Source of the DNA: Candidatus Neomicrothrix sp. UBA2131
GTDB lineage: Bacteria; Actinomycetota; Acidimicrobiia; Acidimicrobiales; MedAcidi-G1
Direction: 5' to 3'
NCBI GenBank assembly: GCA_002329075.1
Contig: DCXR01000056.1
Location: forward strand, 1-16,166
Length of the DNA stretch: 16,166 nucleotides
In this document: piece after piece, positions 1 to 5,241 of the stretch
Layout of the letters: each line of letters begins with the position of its first letter
How positions within the stretch are numbered: position 1 is the stretch's first letter
Position numbers and translations under genes: made by a program
The notes under the pieces: model-generated
The model's input: only the letters and a program-made list of their open reading frames with translations
The model's database searches: none
Told to the model about the DNA's origin: nothing

Positions 1-81
1 CCCGAGGCGACCACGACGACCGGTGCACCCGAGGTGGCCACGACGACCGGTGCACCCGAGGCGACCACGACGACCGTACCC
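1..81 (+). repeat. Three tandem 27-base units encoding PEATTTTGA-like repeats
   Basis: Units lie at 1-27, 28-54 and 55-81. Unit 2 differs from unit 1 at two bases (Ala-Thr becomes Val-Ala). Unit 3 matches unit 1 for its first 21 bases and then diverges into the linker. The array is cut by the window edge, so its total copy number is unknown. The unit length is a multiple of three, so copy-number change would lengthen or shorten the linker without a frameshift. Confidence 0.85.
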
Positions 82-309
82 AAGGAGGAGTACGTCCCCA
101 CCGACTACGCGGCCGAAGGGGTGCTCGAGGCCTCCGAACTGTCAGAGGACGTGACACCGGTCGGCGTCATCGCGGCAGCGGTGCTGATCGCCACCGGCGA
201 TATCGAAGCGGCGATGGCCGACGGACTCGTCACCCCGGCCGAGGTCGAGGTGGCCGCCGACGCCATCGAGAACGGCACGCTTGTCGACTGGGTGAAGCTC
301 GCCGGTTGA
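1..309 (+). CDS. C-terminal part of a Thr/Pro-repeat protein of unknown function (5' truncated by window edge)
   Basis: The frame is open from the first base of the window, so the gene starts upstream; the GTG at 34 lies inside the repeat and is unlikely to be the start. The visible 102 residues begin with three degenerate copies of a nine-residue unit (PEATTTTGA type), then a short charged linker (VPKEEYVPTDY), then a roughly 60-residue Ala/Glu/Val-rich acidic tail (VLEASELSEDVTPVGV onward) ending at TGA 307-309. Thr/Pro-rich repeats of this type usually act as extended linkers in exported or wall-associated proteins, so a surface location is inferred; the signal peptide or anchor that would prove it is outside the window. 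I recognise no domain in the tail. The next small ORF follows after about 30 bases. Confidence 0.6.
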   Translation, partial: PEATTTTGAPEVATTTGAPEATTTTVPKEEYVPTDYAAEGVLEASELSEDVTPVGVIAAAVLIATGDIEAAMADGLVTPAEVEVAADAIENGTLVDWVKLAG

Positions 310-325
310 GCGGGCCCCGTCCGGC

Positions 326-331
326 TACCCT
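326..331 (+). promoter_or_regulatory. Putative -10 box TACCCT of a leaderless transcript
   Basis: TACCCT lies seven bases before the GTG at 339, matching the TANNNT-6/7-start pattern seen before moaD-like, ybjN-like, proC, rex and hemB in this window. No convincing -35 box is visible. It favours the GTG at 339 over the TTG at 306 as the start of the downstream ORF. Confidence 0.4.
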
Positions 332-338
332 CGGCGGG

Positions 339-578
339 GTGAGTGAAGTGACGCCGGAGGCTCCCGGAGACGATGTCGAACTCGAGTCGCTCGAGGCCGA
401 CCTGGCGGTGATCGAGGCCGCAATGGAGAAGGCCGACGCCGGCGACCTCGACGGCTACGAGGAGGTCATCGCCGGACTCGGCGACGCACCCCCGGAGCCA
501 GGCCTGTCAGAGCAGGTCGGGGACGGTGCCGTCGGGGATGAGTTCGACGCGGGGCCCGAGGGACAGCCCGCCGTCTGA
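339..578 (+). CDS. Small acidic hypothetical protein (79 aa)
   Basis: I do not recognise a family. The GTG at 339 is preferred because a TACCCT box lies seven bases upstream; an earlier in-frame TTG at 306 overlaps the stop of the previous gene. The first 50 residues are very acidic and predicted helical (ELESLEADLAVIEAAMEKA, then DAGDLDGYEEVIAG), like the N-terminal helices of small regulatory or adaptor proteins, but no zinc-finger cysteines or other motif follows. The last 24 codons overlap the 3' end of the histidine phosphatase gene on the opposite strand (507-578), where the minus-strand reading is clearly real. The tail is Gly/Pro/Asp-rich and low in complexity. It could be a genuine convergent overlap, or the ORF may extend past a lost stop. 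Confidence 0.45.
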   Translation: MSEVTPEAPGDDVELESLEADLAVIEAAMEKADAGDLDGYEEVIAGLGDAPPEPGLSEQVGDGAVGDEFDAGPEGQPAV

Positions 579-1088
579 CCACTCCAGCCAACGGCCCGCC
601 AGGTTGGCTACCCGACTCCACGGTTCCCCACACGCCTTCTCCAGCGCGTAGATCACGCCGCCGTGGGTGAGGACAAGCGCATCGCTGTCGGTCCGGGCCA
701 CGACCCGGCCCAGGGCCGCACCCACCCGCTCCATCAGGGCGACATCGCCCTCATAGCCCTCAGGGCGAGTTCCCGAATCGAGGTGGCCCGGCCAGCCAGC
801 CTCTATCTCGTCGCGGGTCAGGCCCTGCCACGGGCCGGCATCGCGCTCCATGAGGTCGGGATCCGTCGGCACCGGGCCCACACCCAGCTCAGCGGCGATG
901 ACCACGGCGGTGTCGGCGGCCCGCCGCAACGGCGAGGCGGTTACCGATTCGAAGGTCCCGAGGGTCCGGGCGGCTGCCTCCGCCTGGCGTAGGCCGCGTT
1001 CACTCAGCGGCGGATCCGCCTGTCCCTGCCAGCGTCCGACGGCGTTCCATTCCGACTCACCATGGCGGACGAGCAACAGGCGTGGCAC
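507..1088 (-). CDS. Histidine phosphatase family protein (phosphoglycerate-mutase-like)
   Basis: The 193-residue product has the branch-1 histidine phosphatase layout. LLVRHGESEWN near the N-terminus contains the RHG motif, with the phospho-acceptor His at residue 9. SPLRRAADTA supplies the phosphate-binding Arg, LMERDAGPWQG the proton-donor Glu region, and VLTHGGVI the second catalytic His. The length is typical of small cofactor-independent phosphatases and shorter than glycolytic phosphoglycerate mutase (about 250), so the substrate cannot be named; sugar phosphate, nucleotide or cobalamin-intermediate phosphatases share the fold. The start is GTG 1088: codons just upstream (GTA, CGG, TCG) are not starts, and a TACGGT box lies eight bases before it. 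The gene is divergent from the sulfur-carrier gene and convergent with the small acidic ORF. Confidence 0.88.
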   Translation of the reverse strand: MPRLLLVRHGESEWNAVGRWQGQADPPLSERGLRQAEAAARTLGTFESVTASPLRRAADTAVVIAAELGVGPVPTDPDLMERDAGPWQGLTRDEIEAGWPGHLDSGTRPEGYEGDVALMERVGAALGRVVARTDSDALVLTHGGVIYALEKACGEPWSRVANLAGRWLEWSDGGLSLGPRVELIPDGTVPDLL

Positions 1089-1096
1089 GGACGCCG

Positions 1097-1102
1097 ACCG
1101 TA
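1097..1102 (-). promoter_or_regulatory. Putative -10 box TACGGT of the histidine phosphatase gene
   Basis: Read on the minus strand, TACGGT lies eight bases before the GTG at 1088, so transcription would start at or one base before the start codon. It shares the 57-base divergent intergenic region with the plus-strand promoter at 1109-1138. No clear -35 box is visible. Confidence 0.35.
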
Positions 1103-1108
1103 CCGGCC

Positions 1109-1138
1109 TTGGGAGCGGACAGGGCACCTCCCTACACT
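1109..1138 (+). promoter_or_regulatory. Putative promoter TTGGGA-18-TACACT of the sulfur carrier/mshA operon
   Basis: TTGGGA (1109-1114) and TACACT (1133-1138) are 18 bases apart. TACACT lies seven bases before the ATG at 1146, so the transcript probably begins at the A of the start codon and has no leader. This is the best-formed -35/-10 pair among the leaderless-type promoters here. Confidence 0.45.
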
Positions 1139-1145
1139 TGCGGCC

Positions 1146-1385
1146 ATGGCCGTACTTCGTCTCTTCGCCTCCGTGCGCGTCGCCGCCGGAACCGGCGAGG
1201 TCGAGGTCCCCGGATCCACCGTCAGCCAGGTCGTGGGAGCCGCCTGTGATCGCTTCGGCACCGAGTTCGCCGGCCTCGTCCAGAACTGCCGTGTCTGGCT
1301 CAACGGCGACCCCGCCGCCGGCGACGAGCCGGTCTCCGCCACCGACGAGGTGGCGATCCTGCCACCGGTGTCCGGAGGTTGCTGA
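1146..1385 (+). CDS. MoaD/ThiS/CysO-like sulfur-carrier protein with a Gly-Gly-Cys C-terminus
   Basis: The 79-residue product has the ubiquitin-like beta-grasp pattern of MoaD: VLRLFASVRVAAG, then a helix (TVSQVVGAACDRFG), the strand CRVWLNGD, and the ending DEVAILPPVSGG, then one extra Cys. In MoaD, ThiS and CysO the protein normally ends exactly at Gly-Gly, whose terminal carboxylate is adenylated and converted to a thiocarboxylate that donates sulfur. Here the GGA GGT codons are followed by TGC and TGA, so the encoded protein should need removal of Cys before use. The start is ATG 1146, seven bases after TACACT; a longer reading from 1062 would run into the divergent phosphatase gene. The stop overlaps the next ATG (TGATG). 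Whether it serves molybdopterin, cysteine or another sulfur pathway cannot be read from the sequence. Confidence 0.85.
   Translation: MAVLRLFASVRVAAGTGEVEVPGSTVSQVVGAACDRFGTEFAGLVQNCRVWLNGDPAAGDEPVSATDEVAILPPVSGGC
1374..1379 (+). promoter_or_regulatory. Shine-Dalgarno GGAGGT of mshA-like gene, embedded in the Gly-Gly codons of the upstream gene
   Basis: GGAGGT is a perfect complement of the anti-Shine-Dalgarno core and ends five bases before the ATG at 1385. The same six bases are the GGA GGT codons of the sulfur carrier's C-terminal di-glycine. With the TGATG stop/start overlap this implies tight translational coupling. Confidence 0.75.
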
Positions 1386-2593
1386 TGCGCCACCTGGCCG
1401 TGCTTTCGATGCACACCTCACCGCTGGTCCAGCCCGGCTCCGGGGACAGCGGCGGGATGACCGTCTACGTTCGTGAGATCGTGTGTTCCCTCGCCAGGGC
1501 GGGTGGGCAGGCCACCGTGTTCACCCGCCGTACCGATGACAGGACCCCCGAGGTCGTCGAGGTCGAACCGGGCTTCCGGGTCGTACAGGTCGATTCCGGC
1601 CACCACGACCTTCCCAAGGAGCGGCTCCCGGAGGTCGTCGACGAGTTCGCCGACCGGACCTCCAGCCACCTCGTCGACGATGACTTCGACGGCCTGCTCG
1701 CCAACTACTGGTTGAGCGGACAGGCTGGACACCGGCTCAAGCACGAGCTCGACCTGCCGCTCATCACGGTCTTCCACACCCTGGCCCGGGTCAAGGCCGA
1801 GACCGGCGACTTCGAGCCACAGCGGCGCATGGACGCCGAAGCCGAGGTCATCCGCTGTTCCGACGTGATCCTTGCCAACAGCGGCGAGGAGGTTCGCCAA
1901 CTCGTCCACCACTACGGCGCCGTCGAATCCCGGATCGAGATCGTGCCACCCGGTGTCGACCACTCCTTGTTCTCGCCGGGCTTCCAGGACGATGCCCGCG
2001 ACGCCCTCGGCATCGGCCCCGGCGAACTGCTGCTCTTCGTGGGCCGGATCCAGCCGTTGAAGGGCGTCGACGTGGCGATTCGCACCCTCGTCGAGCTCGA
2101 CCGGCCCGACGCCAGACTCGCCGTCGTAGGTGGGGCCAGCGGTGTCGACGGCCCAGCCGAGGAACTCCGGGTCCGTCGGCTCGTCGCCGAACTCGGCCTC
2201 ACCGACCGGGTGCTGTTCGTCCCCCCGCAGCCACACGGGCAGTTGGCGACCTGGTACCGGGCGTCCGACGTGGTCGTCATGCCCAGCCGGTCCGAGTCGT
2301 TCGGGTTGGTCGCACTCGAGGCCGCAGCTTGCGGTGTTCCGGTTGTCGCCGCCTCGGTCGGAGGCCTCCGCACCCTTGTGCGCCACGGCCGTACCGGCTA
2401 CCTGGTCGAGGGTCGCCGACCCGCCGACTATGCAGCCCACGTGTCCTCTCTGCTCGACGACTTCGCCGGCGCCACTGAGATGGCGATCTGCGCGGCCGAA
2501 CATGCCTGGTCCTACACGTGGGCGACCACCGCCGCACGCCTGCACCGCGTCTGCGACGACATCTCGCTGCGGACGCTGGTCGACTGTTCCTGA
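1385..2593 (+). CDS. mshA: GT4-family glycosyltransferase, MshA-like (D-inositol-3-phosphate N-acetylglucosaminyltransferase)
   Basis: The 402-residue, two-domain GT-B protein resembles MshA, which transfers GlcNAc from UDP-GlcNAc to 1L-myo-inositol 1-phosphate as the first step of mycothiol synthesis. The N-terminus (AVLSMHTSPLVQPGSGDSGG) is almost the MshA signature. LPKERLPE, NYWLSGQ, FHTLARVK and QRRMDAEAE align with the inositol-phosphate-binding segments I remember from Corynebacterium MshA and keep the Lys, Tyr, Thr and Arg. The UDP-binding elements VGRIQPLKG (about residue 218) and ESFGLVALEA (about 302) are intact. One difference is GGMTVY where MshA usually has GGMNVY. The start is ATG 1385, with GGAGGT five bases upstream; translation is coupled to the sulfur carrier. 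A YbjN-family gene follows, as in mycobacteria. Another GT4 acceptor cannot be excluded. Confidence 0.82.
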   Translation: MRHLAVLSMHTSPLVQPGSGDSGGMTVYVREIVCSLARAGGQATVFTRRTDDRTPEVVEVEPGFRVVQVDSGHHDLPKERLPEVVDEFADRTSSHLVDDDFDGLLANYWLSGQAGHRLKHELDLPLITVFHTLARVKAETGDFEPQRRMDAEAEVIRCSDVILANSGEEVRQLVHHYGAVESRIEIVPPGVDHSLFSPGFQDDARDALGIGPGELLLFVGRIQPLKGVDVAIRTLVELDRPDARLAVVGGASGVDGPAEELRVRRLVAELGLTDRVLFVPPQPHGQLATWYRASDVVVMPSRSESFGLVALEAAACGVPVVAASVGGLRTLVRHGRTGYLVEGRRPADYAAHVSSLLDDFAGATEMAICAAEHAWSYTWATTAARLHRVCDDISLRTLVDCS

Positions 2594-2627
2594 GCCCCTG
2601 GCCCGCCCGCCTGACAGGGCACCGAAC

Positions 2628-2633
2628 TAGCGT
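2628..2633 (+). promoter_or_regulatory. Putative -10 box TAGCGT before the YbjN-family gene
   Basis: TAGCGT lies seven bases before ATG 2641, in the 47-base gap after the mshA-like gene. The spacing matches other leaderless-type starts in the window. CTGACA at 2611 is too close (11 bases) to be its -35 box. Confidence 0.35.
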
Positions 2634-2640
2634 GCCCCCG

Positions 2641-3117
2641 ATGGACGAGTCGCCACCGCTCTCCGCCGAGGAGCAGGATCGGCTGGTCGCACTGATCGAT
2701 GCCTGGCTGGGACGCCAGGTGTTGGAGAATCCGGTGCTCGCTGCCGTCGACCGGGATCCCGACGTCGGCCCGTCCGAACAGCGCTGGCACGTGCGGGTAA
2801 TGGGAGAGGAGAAGGACACCTTCACCCTGCGGTTCACGCTGCGTCAGCGGATGCTCCACTACGAGACCTACGTGATGCCGGCGCCCGAGGAGAACCATGG
2901 CGCCTTCTTCGAACACCTGCTGCGCCGGAACCGGAAGCTGGTCGGGGCCACCTTCTGCATCGGAGAGGAGGAAGCCGTCTTCCTGGTGGGCGCCGTGCCG
3001 GCCCGGTCGGTGGACGACGCCGAACTCGACCGCCTGCTCGGGACGCTGTGGGCTGCGGTCGAGCAGTGCTTCGGCCCGGCGACGAGGATCGGGTTCTCCT
3101 CCCGGTTCACCAACTGA
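2641..3117 (+). CDS. YbjN domain-containing protein (Rv0487-like)
   Basis: The 158-residue soluble protein has the YbjN / type III secretion chaperone-like fold pattern. The segments YVMPAPEENHGAFFEHLLRR, NRKLVGATFCIGEEEAVFLV and VDDAELDRLLGTLW closely follow the conserved core of the mycobacterial protein encoded just after mshA. The biochemical role of this family is unsettled; the fold is associated with chaperone- or adaptor-type binding and its neighbourhood links it to mshA. The start is ATG 2641, supported by the TAGCGT box seven bases upstream; the longer frame from 2518 would overlap the end of mshA. No signal peptide or membrane segment is seen. Confidence 0.85.
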   Translation: MDESPPLSAEEQDRLVALIDAWLGRQVLENPVLAAVDRDPDVGPSEQRWHVRVMGEEKDTFTLRFTLRQRMLHYETYVMPAPEENHGAFFEHLLRRNRKLVGATFCIGEEEAVFLVGAVPARSVDDAELDRLLGTLWAAVEQCFGPATRIGFSSRFTN

Positions 3118-3126
3118 TCTGTTCTG

Positions 3127-3155
3127 TTGCCTTTCATGCTATTTCAATCTAACCT
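3127..3155 (+). promoter_or_regulatory. Promoter TTGCCT-17-TAACCT upstream of the MFS gene
   Basis: TTGCCT (3127-3132) and TAACCT (3150-3155) are exactly 17 bases apart in an unusually AT-rich patch right after the YbjN stop codon. A start near 3162 would give a leader of about 95 bases before ATG 3258, unlike the leaderless pattern of neighbouring genes. Confidence 0.55.
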
Positions 3156-3184
3156 CGTCCCCGGGTCCGGTGGCCGGTACGTCG

Positions 3185-3229
3185 GGGATCGATCGGGGAA
3201 GTGCGATCCCGGGTGGATCGACCACCGGG
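3185..3229 (+). promoter_or_regulatory. Two overlapping, mutually exclusive hairpins in the MFS leader
   Basis: Hairpin A pairs GGGATCG (3185-3191) with CGATCCC (3204-3210) around a 12-base loop. Hairpin B pairs CCCGG...TGG (3208-3216, with G3213 bulged) with CCA CCGGG (3222-3229) around ATCGA. Both need CCC 3208-3210, so they cannot form together. The layout resembles a switching leader but matches no riboswitch class I know. No U-tract follows hairpin B. Confidence 0.4.
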
Positions 3230-3257
3230 CCCACACGCTGACCCCTGAGATCGAGCC

Positions 3258-4436
3258 ATGACCGTGCAACGCCCGGCCCGCTCGTTGATCTTCTCGGTCA
3301 CGGCGATGGGCCTGCTCAGCAACGCGCTGCTGATGAGCTCGACCCCCGAGATCCTCGAGACCTTCGGGGCGCCCACCTCCCGGGCCGGCCTGCTGATCGC
3401 CTGTGGCACGGTGACCGGCATCGTGGCGGCCCCGACGATGGGTTTCCTGGCCGACCGCTATGGCCGCAAGCGGGTGCTCATCCCGTGCCTCGTCGTGTTC
3501 GGGGTCTTCGGAGCACTCGGAGGCCTCGCCCCGTCGTTGGGCTGGCTGCTGGCCGCACGGGTCTGCCAGGGCGTCGGATCGGCCGGCCTCATCAACCTCG
3601 CCGTCGTCATCGTCTCCGACCACTGGCAGGGCCTCGACCGGGCCCGCCTCATCGGACAGAACTCGGCGGTCATCACCACCTGCCTCGCCGTGTTCCCCTT
3701 CCTGGGTGGTGTCACCACCGACCTCGTCGGCTGGCGGTGGATGTTCGGCTTCTACGCGGTGGCGCTAGTCGTGGCAGCCGTCCTGGCCGTCCGCCTGGTC
3801 GATGCCTGGGAGCCACGTCCCGTCACCGTCGGCGCACAGTTGCGCGACGCCCGGTCCGAAGTCCGCCGCCCGGCCATGGCCACCGTCATCTGCCTGGACG
3901 GGGTGATCTTCTTCGTCATGTTCGGCCTGTTCCTGACCGTCATGCCGATCTACCTCGACGAGACGTTCGGCCTCGGTCCGACCCAGCGGGGGCTGGTCGC
4001 TGCAGCGCCGGCCATCACCTCCACGATCTCGGCGCTGGTGGTGGCCCGTGCCCGCAGCCGGCTCTCCGCCGCACGGCTGGTGCAGGTCGGCATCGCCGTG
4101 TTCGGCCTCACCTTCCTCCTGATGGGGATCGGGCCGCTGTGGCTCCTTGTGGTCGGCGCCGCTGTCTACGGACTCGCCGAGGGCCTCACGATTCCGACGC
4201 TGCAGGACCTCGTTGCCGAGTGGGCGCCCGAACAGGTGCGAGGCGTGGTCATGGCGATGTCGATCGGCGTACTCCGCCTGGGCCAGACCTCCGGACCGCT
4301 CACCTTCGGATTCGCACTGGCCCTCTGGTCCGGCCAGGTCATCTTCGTCCTCGCCGGGGCCGGAGTGATCGCCCTTGCCGGGATCGTCGCCGTCAGCCGG
4401 GTGATCGAGACCGGCGGTCCGGCAGTCACCCGGTAG
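3258..4436 (+). CDS. MFS transporter (DHA1-like, 12 predicted membrane segments)
   Basis: The 392-residue, highly hydrophobic protein shows a two-times-six helix pattern. The conserved MFS motif A in the loop between helices 2 and 3 is present (GFLADRYGRKRVL, residues 62-74). A central polar loop (DAWEPRPVTVGAQLRDARSE) separates the halves, and the second half contains GLAEGLTIPTLQDLVAEW, where many drug/H+ antiporters carry a related charged motif. The length fits the DHA1 efflux subgroup. It probably exports a small molecule using the proton gradient; the substrate cannot be deduced. The start is ATG 3258, with no good Shine-Dalgarno close by; the leader upstream is structured and has its own promoter. 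The stop is nine bases before proC. Confidence 0.88.
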   Translation: MTVQRPARSLIFSVTAMGLLSNALLMSSTPEILETFGAPTSRAGLLIACGTVTGIVAAPTMGFLADRYGRKRVLIPCLVVFGVFGALGGLAPSLGWLLAARVCQGVGSAGLINLAVVIVSDHWQGLDRARLIGQNSAVITTCLAVFPFLGGVTTDLVGWRWMFGFYAVALVVAAVLAVRLVDAWEPRPVTVGAQLRDARSEVRRPAMATVICLDGVIFFVMFGLFLTVMPIYLDETFGLGPTQRGLVAAAPAITSTISALVVARARSRLSAARLVQVGIAVFGLTFLLMGIGPLWLLVVGAAVYGLAEGLTIPTLQDLVAEWAPEQVRGVVMAMSIGVLRLGQTSGPLTFGFALALWSGQVIFVLAGAGVIALAGIVAVSRVIETGGPAVTR

Positions 4437-4439
4437 GTT
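4434..4439 (+). promoter_or_regulatory. Putative -10 box TAGGTT of proC
   Basis: TAGGTT overlaps the TAG stop of the MFS gene and lies six bases before ATG 4446, identical in sequence and spacing to the box before rex. It suggests a leaderless proC transcript separate from the MFS transcript. No clear -35 box is visible. Confidence 0.45.
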
Positions 4440-4445
4440 CGCGGC

Positions 4446-5240
4446 ATGACGGTGAAACTCCAGGTGATCGGCGGTGGAAAGATGGGTGAGGCCCTCCTCG
4501 GGGGCCTCGTGGCCGACGGCTGGGCGACGCCAGACGAACTCCACGTGGCCGAACCCGACGCCTCGAGACGAGACGCCCTGTCCGCAGCGATCCCCGGCCT
4601 CCCCGTCGGCCCCGATCCGGTCGCTGGCGCCGACACCCTGGTCGCCGTCAAGCCCGACGTGGTTCCCGCGGTCTGCGAGGTCCTCGCCGACCTCGGCGTC
4701 GCCCGGGTGCTCTCCATCGCCGCCGGCGTGCGTCTCGCCACCTTCGAGTCGATCCTCGGTGACGGGGTCCCTGTCGTGCGGGCCATGCCCAACACCCCGT
4801 CGCTGGTTGGTGTCGGTGCCGCCGCCATCGCCGCCGGCTCCCTCGCCGGACCCGACGACCTCGACTGGGCGACCGGCATCCTGTCGGCCGTCGGCACTGT
4901 CGTCGTCGTCGACGAACCGCTACTTGACGCCGTCACCGGCCTGTCCGGTTCCGGCCCGGCCTACGTCTTCCTCCTCGCCGAGGCCCTCGTCGATGCCGGC
5001 GAGGCCGTCGGACTCCCCCGTGAGACCGCTGCCGCACTCGCCGAGCAGACGCTCCTGGGCGCCGCCACCCTCCTGCACCAGGGCGACGACCCGCCTGCGA
5101 CTCTTCGCCAGAACGTCACCTCCAAGGGCGGCACCACGGCCGCCGGCCTGGCCGTATTCGAGGAGGGCGGCTTCCGCGACCTCGTGCGTGACGTCGTAGC
5201 CGCCGCCACCGAGCGGTCCCGCGAGTTGGGGGCCGGTTGA
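4446..5240 (+). CDS. proC: Pyrroline-5-carboxylate reductase
   Basis: ProC reduces 1-pyrroline-5-carboxylate to L-proline with NAD(P)H, the last step of proline synthesis, in the cytoplasm. The 264-residue length is typical. The N-terminal Rossmann loop is IGGGKMGEALLGG (residues 8-20). MPNTPSLVGVGA is the conserved segment of the dinucleotide domain. The C-terminal dimerisation/substrate domain carries the family signature from LSGSGPAYVF through EALVDAG to the Lys-Gly-Gly-Thr-Thr segment (NVTSKGGTTAAGL). The start is ATG 4446, six bases after TAGGTT. The SAM hydrolase gene begins one base after the stop, so the two are almost certainly cotranscribed. It could also act on related imines, but ProC is the straightforward reading. 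Confidence 0.96.
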   Translation: MTVKLQVIGGGKMGEALLGGLVADGWATPDELHVAEPDASRRDALSAAIPGLPVGPDPVAGADTLVAVKPDVVPAVCEVLADLGVARVLSIAAGVRLATFESILGDGVPVVRAMPNTPSLVGVGAAAIAAGSLAGPDDLDWATGILSAVGTVVVVDEPLLDAVTGLSGSGPAYVFLLAEALVDAGEAVGLPRETAAALAEQTLLGAATLLHQGDDPPATLRQNVTSKGGTTAAGLAVFEEGGFRDLVRDVVAAATERSRELGAG

Positions 5241-5241
5241 G

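Noticed and set aside
1..81. CRISPR array
   Set aside because: The tandem units are contiguous 27-base coding repeats without spacers.
1418..2545. A 375-codon minus-strand ORF antisense to mshA
   Set aside because: It is antisense to a gene with clear GT4 motifs, has no recognisable family features and is rich in Gly/Asp/Glu as expected of a shadow frame in GC-rich DNA.
3485..4489. A 334-codon plus-strand ORF inside the MFS gene
   Set aside because: It is Arg/Pro-rich, out of frame with the transporter and lacks any motif, which is typical of the +1 shadow.
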